From assembly GCF_964204645.1 (NCBI RefSeq), contig NC_134032.1:8552275-8612274 (forward strand): a DNA stretch of 60,000 nucleotides, given 5' to 3'. Of this stretch, positions 1-11,798 are shown piece by piece. Source of the stretch: Tubulanus polymorphus (Eukaryota > Nemertea > Palaeonemertea > Tubulaniformes > Tubulanidae). The stretch's first letter is position 1; the number at the start of each line of letters is the position of its first letter. The position numbers were made by a program, and so were the translations under genes. Below the pieces are notes generated by a model, which saw only the letters and a program-made list of their open reading frames with translations, searched no databases and was not told the DNA's origin.

Positions 1-1110
1 TATATGCATATTTTTTTACGACGACGCAGGGCTGTCTCATTTCGTGCGATTGAAACTAAAACTTACGTGTGTGGTAGCGATTGAAGAGTTCAGGACCCAC
101 TTCCGCAGTCCACGGTTGACTCCGAGTTAACTCAGCGAAAATGAACTAATTTCAACTTGGAGACTTACAACTGTGGAACTGGATCCTGGAGCCGGAATTC
201 GCGACAATTTCACTGGATAGAGTTCGGCAGTTCCCAGCTATACTCTCCAGGATTGAGACATCAGTAATTAACCGATTTGAACTCGATTAGGTCGCTCTAA
301 ACCGGCAATTGCCAAAATTATCAAAAAAAAGTTTTCTGTTAGAAATGGTTGTGCTAACCTAACTAGCCAGGGGTCAGTTGCTCACAAGTCGAGTTGGACT
401 GAAATGTCGCGCTAAAACCTTGGTTACAATATGTTTTCAATGTTCATTATGGCATTTATCCCCCGGTCGATGTAATACATTTGATTCGAGGAAAGCAGCG
501 AAACATATTTCCAAGGGTTTCCTTGTGTTGGGTACTTTTATAAAGAACGTGGTCTCAGGAAACAATATTTCCGAGTTCAAACGTGTTTAATTCCGTGTTT
601 CCCTGCGTCACGTGCGTCGGGCTTTACCAGATTTTGTCGAGCGACTGTCCCCCCCCCAGGCTTGCACTGCCGTTTCAAAATTTTCATGGAAGCAAATGTT
701 TTACCACGAAATAGGGCGCCTTCGTTCGTCGTTCGACCTTTCTAGCCAGGATTAATCAGATCTGTTAAAAGCTTCATCTTATCTATTGCCACGTATTTCA
801 GCTAACATGATTTTCAGGCTCCGAGTTCCACGATTGCCGGATGAATCGAATGGGACCCTGGACGGTTATGGCCGCTTTCGAATCCCCGAATCCGTGGAAC
901 TCTGGTCCGAAGCAATGTTGTGCATATTAAATGATGTTGTACATATTTTCTCTCTTGAAATAACTAACTTTACCCGCAGCGTTCTCCGCGAAAGGTTTTT
1001 TAAAGGGTCGGACGTTTTTACATCCTCATCCGAAATCGGCGTCGGATTGTTCATAGAAAAATCTGTCTGCTTTACTTTCGACGAGTTGAAGTCAGATGAC
1101 ATCGAGGACT
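1..1110. repeat. intron-1 block of copy A, duplicated in copy B (51411-52170)
   Basis: Bases 1-1110 align in the same orientation with 51411-52170. Shared stretches include TTTTTTACGACGACGCA, TTCCGTGTTTCCCTGCGTCACGTGC and GACATGATTTTCAGGCTCCGA, with indels between. Position 1 therefore corresponds to about 175 bases after the copy B signal-peptide exon, which puts the missing signal exon of copy A just before this window. No exon is seen inside the block. Confidence 0.75.
85..190. repeat. palindromic MITE (GGACCCAGTTCCAC family), copy 1
   Basis: An arm like GGACCCACTTCC(G)CAG with GTTGACTCCGAGTTAACT is mirrored by AACTGTGGAACTGGATCC, with AAATGAACTAATTT in the middle. The same ~105-bp palindrome occurs at 11014-11126, with partial forms at 8740-8990, 25780-25865 and 51480-51575. 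Confidence 0.6.
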
Positions 1111-1135
1111 CTATGTCGCGCCGTGGCATTCAAGG

Positions 1136-1362
1136 ATTCCACCTGTGGCAAGTAAAGATCCACCAGGTGTGCTAGTGTGCAGTAAGACATAGACCACTGT
1201 GATAATAATGGCTTCCTCCATTTGTTCGAGTGAGGATACCCAGGTGCACAAGTTTGCAGTATGACATTACTGTGGCAATAGAGGATTCCTCTACTTGTGG
1301 CAAGTGCAGATTCCACCTGTGGCGAGTGAGGATCCACCAGGTGTCACTACTGTACAATGGGA
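1136..1362. repeat. degenerate tandem repeat GATTCCACCTGTGGCAAGT
   Basis: GATTCCACCTGTGGC(A/G)AGT followed by GATCCACCAGGTGT appears at 1136 and again at 1308. A rearranged third unit lies between (1225-1300), with GTTTGCAGTATGACAT and GATTCCTC motifs also doubled. The repeats give short ORFs on the - strand that are not genes. Confidence 0.65.
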
Positions 1363-1771
1363 CAACGATACAGGATTTCTTCGATTCAATTAAAGCCTAT
1401 CCATGATTTCGCAAATATGGCGAACGATGAATAAAAAGTTATGCTACACAACGAATAATTTGCCTAATGCTTCAGATGGTAGGCTGAAGATCTAGATTTT
1501 GATCGGGTTATTCCATCGATACAAACACCATCTGGTGGGATAGCCTATGGCACGAGGACCTCATTGCTTTGTACAGTAGTCAGTATATATGATGGATTGC
1601 ACTATAATTGAGCTTATAAATGGTGTTTTTTTGGGGGGGGAAACCCAAACCTCCTACAAAAACCACTGCATTCGGTGTCCACAAAAAGAAGAAGCATGTA
1701 CGTACAGCCCCCTCTAAAATCCCAACTTGTGGAGAACACTGCTCTTCCGTCCAGGCAAAATATAACGCAAA

Positions 1772-1860
1772 TTCTTAATCCCAGCCTAATCTTAATCCCA
1801 GTTTAATGTTGATTCCGGCCTAATCTTAATCCTGGCCTAATCTTAATCCCGGTCTATTCT
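1772..1860. repeat. 17-bp minisatellite CCTAATCTTAATCCCGG
   Basis: About five imperfect direct units of (C/T)CTAATCTTAATCC(C/T)(A/G)G. Confidence 0.75.
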
Positions 1861-1862
1861 TC

Positions 1863-4800
1863 ATTCGTGTCTTCGTGTCTCGCATGTAAACAGGAGGTTT
1901 CCCACCCGAAATGTATGAGAAAGCAGAGGGTAAGTTTTTGTATCTCTCAAACAACCTCGATAGATGTCGCCAGCGAACGTTTCGTCCCCGGCTCGCGGTG
2001 CTGGATATGATAAACAGCGGGAATCGCGGACTCGGTCACTGTCCGCGAGGATGCTTTTCCGAGAAAGAGAGCGATTTCGATCGGAGGGGTAGGGTTATCG
2101 TGGGCGGATGGGTCTTTTCATCCGGGAGAAGTTTCCGGGAGATCAAAATTTCGATCGGATTTCGATCAGAAAATAAGTGAATTATTCAGGAACTTAATTT
2201 GGCTTCGGAGGTACGAATACTTACAAATTTAGATGCCCGTAACATAGCACCTCGAACCTGATGTCTCTCTTCCGGTCTATGAACACGAAACAACAATGCT
2301 TGTATGGTTCGTGATTGGTGCGCTTTGTCAGAAAATGAGAAACACAGAGAAACACGGTCGTAGCTAAATATGAAACGCCAATGCGCAATAACCGATCGGT
2401 AACCGCCACCAACTCCTGAATCTCCGGTCGATTTCCTCTCTCGGAACTCGCTTTGAATATTTTACAAGATAAACCGGCTCCCACCTGCCTTTAGTAGTTT
2501 ACGTACGGTTAAGTGTAGTTTTAGAACGCTTTGAATATATGTATATATATTTATACTGTCGACGCTATGGAGACAAATTTTTCTCGGTCCGGATCAATTG
2601 ATGAAACCGGATTTCGGCATAATCCGGATCATCCGTGCCCCGCATGATCCGGATCAAGCATATGTTTTAAAGTACCTCGCGATTATTGCTATTCCGCGAC
2701 GGTTTAATCCGGATTTCTCGCGAAGCGGATGAAGTTCGTCGGTCTCAAACGATCCGCGTTTAAAGCCGGCTGCACGATAGCGACGAGTTTGCCGCCACGA
2801 GGGGTTGTTGAAATTTCGAGGCGTATTTGTCGCTTGCGGCTTCGACGTTTGATATTTTCCACGCGACGCAGCGAGTACGCCACGGCGTAAGTGACGCTGG
2901 ATTCAGTTTCAACGTGCATACGTCGAGATCGCAGGTGCAGTATGCAAAGCTACGCCATTGTTGCCGGGAAGTCGTTTTCGGCGGCGATATTGCCGCGGCG
3001 TAGTCGTCGCCGGTGCGCGCCCGGCTCGAAGCGGGTTTCCGTCGTAGCTAGGATTTCTCGTAATCTGAATCGAAGTACGATTCCGGTGAATCCGCTATCG
3101 AACCCCTTGGCGTTTCTCGGGAATCCGGATTAAAGGTACGACGAACACGCAGGTTTCTCGTGTTATTATCGTGTATGAAATTTTTTCCTATTTCAGCGAT
3201 TGAACTTCTCTATATAAATGTCTCTCTATCCCAGACCCCTGTACGTCTTGTTTTTACTGTTCTCTCGTCCATTAATCCCCTGTTTCTAAATGTCGTATTT
3301 TACCTTTCAGTATTTTTTTCAGAGATGAAAAATTGTTTTTTACTTCTTCTTTAATGTTTATATATGTATGTGACATTGAAACTTGTTGTATTTTCGCAGT
3401 ATCCAATTTTTCGGGAAGCGTAGCTGAATTTTAACCATACTTATATATCTTGCTCCTGCAAATCTGCTCCCCCTTAGCATTAGTCCTCCTTCCTTCTCTC
3501 CTACTCTCTGTCAAATGTCTTCCGTCTCCTTTCAATCTTTTTCTCATCAATAACCGTGTGTGCATATACACCATCGCTACCCCCGTCCCTCGTTTAAGAA
3601 AAATCTGAAAAAGAATCTATCCTCGAGATTTTCTCAAGATGGTTTCGCTGAAGTCTAGGTTCTTTATTTGCAAGAAAATGAAGAGGCCGTTATCGATGGG
3701 TTTATTGAAGATGCATTCGAATAAGCGTTTTAAGCCTACGGCGGTTTTTATCCTAGGAAAAAAATGTAGGCCCGTGCGGTGGACAGATTTTTTGTCCCGA
3801 TTTTCATTTGAACAAAAACTAACATTTTCTAAATTTATGAATTCTGATTTCGGCATGATGTGGAATTTTTCTAAAAGCAGATGACATTCAAAGTTCACCG
3901 CAATCCGAGCCGAAACCCGAGCCCGAATCGGCGGCCGTTGATCGTGAGTATATCCGCTGAAATGCAATTTTTTATGCCAAGGTTTCGATACTGTGTATAT
4001 TTTAACCGCATGGTGTTTTCACGATTTGCGAATTCGAGAATGGCCTTGAAATTAATTGAAAAAATTTTAAATTTTTGTTTCGAACGATTTTTATAGTTTT
4101 TTGTACGAGAGTTCTTCCGTTACAACGCAACATGAATTTCATGTCCTGTTATATGCGACCGGTTTCATCAGTCGCGCGAGTTTAATTGACTCCGGAGTCG
4201 CGTGGGATAGTTTATTCGTAGATATTTTGACTCCGATGTAAGTGCGAATTTCAATTTCGGAATTCATCAGTTAACTTAAATCGTTTTGACTTTGCAATAA
4301 AAATTGATCGAATTCCAATTTTGATAAGAAAATAAAGCCTAGCTCAGGTCGACCTACGACCCAACTAGATGGCCGTAAGAACAGCGGTAGTACATACGTG
4401 ATAGCTGATTGCCGATTTGTCTTAAGAGCACTCGGGTCGCAACTACGACTCGGTTATTACAGAGTTTCATGGTTGATTGACTCGCTATTACCGATGCTCA
4501 TAGTCATGCGATGCAGAACTCGTCGAAGAACTATTTTATATCCAACTATTTCAACTCTGGAGTCTTTTAACTCGCCATCATATTCCTTTTTTAACGGCAC
4601 GAAATTTTCCTTTTTATTTTCAAATTGTATTTGAATTTGCGATAACGAAATTTAATCATATCCGAGTATGAAAGCTAACGAATCTTAATTAACGTATGAT
4701 AATCAATTTATTTATTAGATCTTATCGATTTTAAAGTTCGAAGGTAATAACTTTAGCATGATTTGTGTATACAGCGTATTAAACGGAATATTTAACCATG

Positions 4801-5060
4801 AATTCGTATGTAATAACTTATTTATCCAGTTGAAATATTTTCAAAGAAATATGTATATAATCCATAGAATGTATTTAAGAAAAAAGAAAATCATCTATAT
4901 TTTAATGTTGTTGAAAGCTCAGCTGAAACGTATTACATTTTCGAATGGTACATGGTACAATATTTCCCAATGCTCCATAATATGGAAGTTAGATGACTGT
5001 TTTACTATGTACGTCGTCGAAGATTAAGTCCATTTATCAGAGGAGTCTGCTTCGATTCAG
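1863..5060. other. intron 1 of copy A, no recognised feature
   Basis: Non-coding by inspection. Bases 2580-3150 are clearly more GC- and CpG-rich than the surroundings, with repeated AATCCGGAT words and open frames on both strands, but no recognisable protein. The rest is AT-rich with no exon bounded by good splice sites that I can support. Confidence 0.5.
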
Positions 5061-5625
5061 CCATGTTTGTAAAGTTTATCTGATTGAGTTTGGAAGTCAT
5101 CACTCAGTTCGTATCGCTGTGTATATTCTCCAGACTGAGTTCATCGTAGAATGTTAAAATCAGTTGCGCTCAAAGACGAAGAAAGTTAAACGCAGTATCA
5201 TCTGTTCAATTGTCGGTTCAAAATTAGTCGTAGCGTGAAGCCATGTTTCGAGCGAAACTGGTCATCACTTGGTTACAGTGTATCGATGTGAATATTCTTC
5301 AGACCGAGTTCATCGTAGATAGTTGAAATTCGTTACACAGTACGGTTCACATGTCGATTCTAAATCAATCGTAGTCCTCTAAATCAATTGTAGTCCGAAG
5401 CCGTGTTTTAATGGTCAAATGGTTTGAAAGCCGTCACTCAATAACGGTTGACATGAAGAATATTCTTCGTAGATGTTTGAAATCAGTTGTGTTAGGGTAC
5501 TAGAAAGCTTCGCGGTATCATAAGCTGAATTGTCAGTTCAAAATCAATCCATGAATCTATGTCGTGTAAGCCGCCATGTTTTGGTAGTTCGAAATCAATC
5601 CATGTCGTGTAATCTGCTGTGTTTT
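5061..5625. repeat. degenerate satellite, about 170-bp unit, 3.3 copies
   Basis: Units begin at 5061, 5241, 5401 and 5574 with CC(A/G)TGTTT. Each of the first three contains (A/G)TCACTCAGTT-like words, ATATTCTYCAGAC or its remnant, GTTCATCGTAGAT and TCAATC-TAGTC or relatives. The units are well diverged, so the array is old. Confidence 0.65.
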
Positions 5626-5987
5626 GGTTGATACGCGTGTATCCTTAAAAGAGTGAAAATAACCTAATCAATATATTTCCAGCCATCCCTTTCTCTAATA
5701 AGTGATATTTGGAGCAGTCTCTCTAGTGGATGGCTCCAAGAATATTTGGAAAAATGTAATATTTGGAGCAATATCTAATGAATTGCGCCGATGATATATA
5801 TAGCGCATTCCCTTTCTCGAGTGGGTGACAGTTTTGGCGTAGGCTATGATCGCCCATCGTGGAAACTGTGTATGTACTGTTACTGTTTGAATTTTGCAGG
5901 CTAAAATAACGGGGAAACTTTTTCCCAAGATCCTTGAAAACGTTTTCGAAACTCGAAATTTTCTAATCGTATGCGAAAATATTTCAG

Positions 5988-6050
5988 GCCCGCCACAACA
6001 CGACTACCGCGATCACGATCCCTACGATATATACCTGTACACCGAGTCCG
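5988..6050 (+). CDS. candidate optional linker exon between signal peptide and Ig1 (copy A)
   Basis: A 63-nt stretch is bounded by ATTTCAG and by G|GTAACA. It starts and ends in phase 1, so it could be inserted between the signal exon (ends phase 1) and either Ig1 exon (starts phase 1) without a frameshift. It reads GPPQHDYRDHDPYDIYLYTE plus Ser and a split Gly, an acidic, His/Tyr-rich linker. It is GC-rich in a very AT-rich intron. Vertebrate L1, neurofascin and NrCAM genes have small optional exons at this same place. Copy B has no counterpart that I can find. It could still be a chance ORF. Confidence 0.5.
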
Positions 6051-8690
6051 GTAACAACGTTCGTTTTAGTTCGTCGTTTTCGGTTTTTTTTCTTTATTTT
6101 GTTTTCCATTTTTCTGGCGCCGTAAAAAAAAACAGCCCAAATTTTCGACGTAACTTCATCAGATTTTGGGATTTTCGAAGTTTTCATTTCTCATCGAAAT
6201 TTTTCGCTCGTTCGGAATTCGGAAGATCTCGATGTCTAATTTGAATCCAAAAAACTTCTCTTTCGAAACTTTTTTCAATCTTCCCTGAAATATATTTTTT
6301 CGTTTCGTTTTAAAGACTTTTTCTGATATTTTTAAATCTTATGTTATCAATTTTTTTCTTGTAAACAACATTCTCGAATTTAATTTACACTTTTTGGCCG
6401 TAAATTGAAATATTTTAAAACTTTTCCCATAAATTTCTTTTTTCTCTTCGTTCCAAATCTTGTCTGTCGTTGCTTAAATAAAATTGATAAAAATCTGTAT
6501 ATTAAACCTTTCTTCGGTATTTCAATATTTCTAAGGTGGTTTCTCAATGAGATAAACTTTTGCAATTATTTCTCGCGAAAATTAATCGCGGCACATTTTA
6601 TCGAATCCATTTTACCAAAATCTGTAAGTTATTGGCAAAATCGGGGCTGCCATTTATGATTTTATCGTTAATTAAGATATAGTCCGTGTTCAAGATATAT
6701 GGTTGTTAGATATTACTACTAGTGCCCCCTTCTGGATATTTTACTAACATTTCAAATAAGCCAGTTTTTTAACGAAATATAGAATGGTTGATTTTTATCG
6801 GAAAGTCGCGTTTATGCTATAGTTTTCGTACTACTTGTGAGCGTCGATTTCCAAAATAGTTGAAGTAGCAAGCGTTAAAAGAATGAACAATTATCTAATC
6901 ATTGAGAATGTTGCAGTTTGCACCGTAAAGGGTTAACTTGAATTTCCCTAGCCATAATTACACCGTCTTCCTTGCCCCCTTTACTACCCTCCCCCCTTTA
7001 CTACCCCCCCCCCCTTTCCTCAACTCACCCTCACCTCACGATACCCATTGAATATTGTTAGTTTGCTCGAGTAGGTTTTCATCAAATGCTACACGAATCG
7101 TAGTTCTGTTAAGTTGCACGGAGTTGCCCGGTGTTGCACGAAGATGCCTGCAGTCATCTACGGTTGCCAGAAGCCTTATTTCGCTATGTATTTTTACTAA
7201 CGGTCTATAGCTTCGTTAATCGATTTTCAGTTGAGACCCCCACGCCTGCGTTATTTTCATTTCAACATGCGAACTCACAAATCTTTTGTTGTTTTCCATT
7301 TTGTGTTTTTTAAGCTGGATATCCGATAGAGGGTACGTTATCCTCGATTGCGCCCCCTATTATTCGATCGACCCCGAATATTTTTATATTCGATCGAAAT
7401 TATCATATTAGCATCGATTGAACTTACCTTCCCTGAAATTCTCCATTCCCCTCCCCCTGCACCGTAGTAGTCCTAAAACGCTAATCGAAAGGATCCTCGC
7501 CCCTGCAGACGCTTCCAAAAAATCTACTATCATAAATCTACCCACGTTATCAAATCTCCCCTATAGACACTTTTTGAAAAGATGGTCGCCTACGAAAATC
7601 CCCCTATGACATCAGCTAATCGCCATTAGTAAATTTACATTAATTGCCGTGGAATCTTATCAATATGATGTCATAGGGGGATTATGGGGGATTTATCATC
7701 TTTTTTCGGAATGTCCGTGGGGAAAAGTTCAGGACGTGAAAGCGGCGGGAACCTTTTTTCGTACGGGTCTTTCGGATTGATTTGATGACGTCATAGGGAG
7801 ATTTGTATATGCAGCCATCATTTCCGGAAGTGTCTCTAGGCGGTGATCAATGATATCGTGATAGGGAATCATTGGAGCCAGCCGTCGGACCTCGAATCCA
7901 ATTTTTTCTCAGAACCCAGAATTCTCTAAATTCTGATTGCAGCGACAGCGGCGACTGCGCCCGGATCGGCTGCGTCCGAAGAAAAAACGATCACTGGTGA
8001 TTACTAAGAAATATTTACTATATATATTACGTCGAATTTTGGCCACCAGGGGGCACCGCCAGGCTGTGGGTTTGTCGGAATGATAAAACAATTCGATTAC
8101 GCACCTGTATTTTTGGAATCGGTGATTCAGGCAACAAATGATGAACGGTTCTGCTTCGATGTGGGTTTCAAGTTTGCACGCGGTAACGAAAAGAAATGCG
8201 GCCTTTTTTAAACGTCTCCGCCCTCGTATCATCATCGCCCATCCTGTGTAAACAAAAATCTAAATATCACGTCTAATTATAAAAATCATAGCACCCCTCC
8301 GCCCGAAAAGTTCGCAGTTTCACGGTTGCTGCATAATTACGACTATAAAGTTATTAAGTCGAATTTCTTCGTTGAAATTCGAAGGGCGGTTTCGTTAACA
8401 TATTTCAGAAAGAACGTATGATAACTTCGATGTAGTTAACTCGCAACCATGGAACGCGTCTTGAATCATTGAATGTATATTTCACATACATGTGTTTTTT
8501 GTGACGCATCCCGAATTTTTAAAAATTTTTTCGAACAGTTTTCGCACCATTTTTTCGCGATGTCTCAATTTCGCGATTTTCAAATTTTTCCCATTGCTAA
8601 AAGCCATTGAATTTTCTTCCAGCTCCTAATTCTCGATGCCGCCACTTTTATCCATCATGCATCGTACTTATAAACGCTACTGCGCTTTGT
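6051..8690. other. intron 1 of copy A, mixed non-coding DNA
   Basis: Bases 6665-7325 align with copy B 55735-56300 (shared GATATAGTCCGTGTTCAAGATA, TAGTGCCCCC, GTTGCACGAAGAT). 6951-7022 is a C-rich stretch with two long poly-C runs around CCCTTTACTACC. A motif around ATGACATCA(T)A appears several times between 7600 and 7860 in both orientations, perhaps a decayed short repeat. No gene seen. Confidence 0.55.
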
Positions 8691-8739
8691 CCGGAATTGT
8701 GTACCCGGGTTTCTTCGGAAGCCAGAGTACACATTTCCA

Positions 8740-8992
8740 CAGTGGTCGGAGTTAAATTTTGCCCGTTCAGTCAAAGTGATTGAAAATGAACTAATTTTGA
8801 CTGTAGAGTTCAATTAATTGGAAATGAATTTATATTGACTGGAAATGAACTAATTTTGACTGTGGAGTTAAAGTAATTGAAAATGAATTGATTTTGACCG
8901 TAGAGTTAAAGCAATCGAAAATGAATTGATTTTGACTGAAAATTAACTAATTTTAACTTTAAGAAATTGAAAATTAACCTATTTTGACTCTT
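8740..8992. repeat. internally expanded copy of the palindromic MITE
   Basis: TTCCACAGTGGTCGGAGTTAA opens the element. The core GAAAATGAACTAATTTTGACTG with GTAGAGTTAAAG then repeats about five times in roughly 45-bp units. Confidence 0.6.
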
Positions 8993-9049
8993 TTTGACGG
9001 TAAAATCTAACTCGAAACTGTGGAAGTTGGTCCAGATTATATTCAGGTT

Positions 9050-11000
9050 TTTAGGATTGTTGCTCGTTGCTACGCCGGTGTTGCTACGCTGTTATTTCGC
9101 TTTAGATCGGCGATCGTCGCAACCTGATTTTAGATCAAAAGCTTATGTACGCGCACCGCCAACCAAGTGGTCGCGAAAACCCTCGCTGACCTCGGCGGAC
9201 CATTTTTTCAGGTCCGGCTACGCGAGATGCTTTCCATCTCTACGATTCGCTTATCTCAACTTATTGATCCGTCGCTTTCGTATCAGCAAGGGTTTGAAAG
9301 TTAGATACCATTGCCACCTATTGTCTAGCGTATAGACCGCTTGTCCAATGACGACCCAGAGTTCGGCAGTCCGCGGGTAAGCGGATGAAATTGAATCATC
9401 GCGATTGTCAGAATCTAGATTGTCGAAGTTTTGATTCGGGAATCGACTTCATTCGGAAAAAAACACCGAATTTTGAATCAAAAATAGTTATAAGGTAGTC
9501 GAAAATGAACTAATCATGACTCCGCAATCAAAGCCATATCGACATTTGTCATGGCAGATTTGGCTCCTGACTTATTGAGCGAAGAAATTGAATTTCGACT
9601 ATTTTGACCGAACTGGGTCCGTCGTGTGCGTGCGTCTGCTTAGTATCTCGCTGCCTGGTTTTTTTTGGTGACGCTTCGCTTGAAAAAATCTCTAAATCGT
9701 TTTCTATGCTTTTACGTATATTTTTATAAGCAGTTCAGCCAGCTTCCTCCAATCGTAAGTAGTAGGCCGTTTGTCCACGTCCGTCGTTTACACAGCACCA
9801 CCACGAAACTGATCGGCATTGCTGTATATGTGTATTTCGTTTCATTGTCACGGCAAACACTTTTTAGTTTACAAACTAACCCCCTGTCCATGTACACCGT
9901 TAACTGTTGCAACCAAATTTTTGTTCGATTTTCCAATTTTGTTGTTCCGGAGGAAAAAGAACGGAATCTATTCCCGATGATAATACGAAAAGGGCTCTCT
10001 AATTCGCACAGCATTGCTCGTTCCTTAAGAAAAAGATTCTTCGGACAAAGGAAGATTTGAAGGATTTAATTTAATTTTGCAAAGTCGTTTTCATTTATTT
10101 TTGCTAAGACCCCTTGCTTTTTTATGGGAATAGTTCCGTTTTTTTTTTTAATGATTTCGGAGTCGAGACTTAACTTAAAATTTTTAGTCTCGACCCTGGA
10201 ACCGGTCTTTACGAATGAAAAAAATTGATTAGAAAAAAATTTGTCAGTTGTTTGTCCTTGAATGTTAAGACAGCCCTCGCACTTGCTAAAATACCTTTGA
10301 AATATCGTTTTCGAAAAAATCTCTGATTCAAAAAACAAATCGGCGTTTTAGCTCGTGTTGGGTCGGTGTTTCGTTAGATGGTTTTTAGACGGTCGCGGAA
10401 AATTATCGAAAATCCACTCACTTGTAGAATCGCACCCAGAAAACAACTTTATCCCACTTTTCCTGCGATTTTCGTTGATTTTTTCGAATGTTGAACCGTG
10501 CGCGAAAACGATTATTCGATATTCAAAAGTGTAGCAGAATTATGCCGCGTGGCCGTGTTCTATAGAACAGGGTCCCGAGTCCTGATCCACAGTTCTCTGA
10601 GATATAAGTTTGAACGGTATATGGAAAGAGTTTTAGTTACGATCATTCTCACGAATGAGTTACTGGTTTAGACGTCGAATGCCAGCTACAACTTGTATTT
10701 TGTGAATTGCCGTGCGGAAAACGGCCCCCACCCTTGTTTTTGTTCTCATTGAAAACTTGAAGTAACCGATTAACTAAACCAAAATCATAATGTGGGTTTA
10801 CATATTTACGTGAAACTGGACCCGAACTCGGAACTGTGGAATGGGGCTGAACGTGCGTAGGTATGAAAGTTTGCCTTTCAATAATGCTGACGCATTGAAA
10901 AAAGTAAGAAAGGGTAAATTTCGAACACCTGAACCGGGTTTCATAGATGCGGAAGCAAGATATTTGTCAGTTATAGCCATGGTTTCTCATTGTTACTACG
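9050..11000. repeat. large intron block of copy A, duplicated in copy B (56377-58445)
   Basis: Collinear, same-strand match to copy B. Markers: GCTACGCCGGTGTTGCTACGCTG (9071 / 56380), GGTGACGCTTCGCTTGAAAAAATCTC (9666 / 56918), AACTGTTGCAACCAAATTTT (9902 / 57149), GAACGGTATATGGAAAGAGTTTTAG (10611 / 58091). Open frames in it are not conserved between copies, so it is non-coding. Confidence 0.8.
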
Positions 11001-11013
11001 GTGGTTGTTATCC

Positions 11014-11126
11014 AGGGCCCAGTTCCACCGTCGTGAGTTAAGATTTGACTCAGAGTTAACCAATTGAAAATGAATTAATTTTAACTCAGAGTTAACTCTA
11101 ACTCACAACCGTGGAACTGGGTCCAG
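11014..11126. repeat. palindromic MITE (GGACCCAGTTCCAC family), best copy
   Basis: The left arm GGCCCAGTTCCACCGTCGTGAG and right arm CTCACAACCGTGGAACTGGG are inverted repeats, continuing inward through GACTCAGAGTTAAC and GTTAACTC. The centre is AAATGAATTAATTTT. About 110 bp, no coding capacity. Not present at the matching place in copy B, so it may mark an insertion. Confidence 0.7.
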
Positions 11127-11695
11127 ATTTAGTAGTTACCCCTAGGGATAATTTCGATACCAGTCTATGAAACCGGGGTCCTGTTCTATATAACAAGGCT
11201 CTTTTGGTGGTCGAAAAATGAAGGGACGCTTCGATCGGGTTCGTTTGAATCGAGAAATACACTCGATTCCGGAAGGAATAGTCGAACTCGTTTAAGTTGG
11301 CGTTTCCCAAATAACGACTTAGGTACACTTAAGTGAAATGAATAGCAATACATGTTGGGACTCAAAAACAAATTTTGTCGGTCCTCGCGACTGTTGACTG
11401 GAGCGATATGAGGACTCGACGGCGAGTTCAAACTATATCCACGAATCCGATCCGACTTCCTGTAATTCGCATTCGTTGAATCGTATTCACGCGAATTTCG
11501 ACTCTAACGCCAGAAAATCGATAGTCGTCTCGGAATTGTTCGAAGAATCATCTCAATCAAAATATCTTGATAAAAATATAACCTATTCCTAAATTTTCCT
11601 CTTTATTTCATTCATTAATTCATTCGCTCATTCTGTATGATATTTTTGTGCATCGCTTCAACGGCAGCCGTCGTGCTTCTCTTCGTTATTTTCAG
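11127..11695. other. intron 1 of copy A, segment before the Ig1 alternatives
   Basis: No gene recognised. TTGAATCGTATTCACGCGAATTTCGACTCTAACGCC at about 11477 is also in copy B at 58459, and the ATTCGCTCATTCTGTAT segment before Ig1a is shared with 59150. A TTCATTCATTAATTCATTC stretch here corresponds to an expanded TTCG microsatellite in copy B. Confidence 0.55.
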
Positions 11696-11798
11696 TGCGC
11701 ATCCCGCCGTCGATCAACTCGGTGACGCCGAGTTCGCTGATCTCGTCGAACGAACGCGCGACGTTGACGTGCAAGGCCAACGGCTCCCCGAAACCGAA
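11696..11798 (+). CDS. Ig1 first-half exon, variant a (copy A)
   Basis: The exon follows TTATTTTCAG and is followed by the donor GTAAGT. It is 103 nt, entering in phase 1 and leaving in phase 2. It begins VRIPPSINSV and ends with the B-strand cysteine segment TLTCKANGSPKPK, the first half of an I-set Ig domain. The last lysine codon (AA|G) is completed by the exon at 14226, which carries the core tryptophan (IRW). It is one of two alternatives; intron 1 of copy B and the reverse-strand copy C hold orthologous exons of identical length. Confidence 0.9.

Noticed and set aside
2704-3133. GC-rich region with open frames on both strands
   Set aside because: No recognisable motif, many AATCCGG-type repeats, no good splice sites fitting phase 1; treated as intron.
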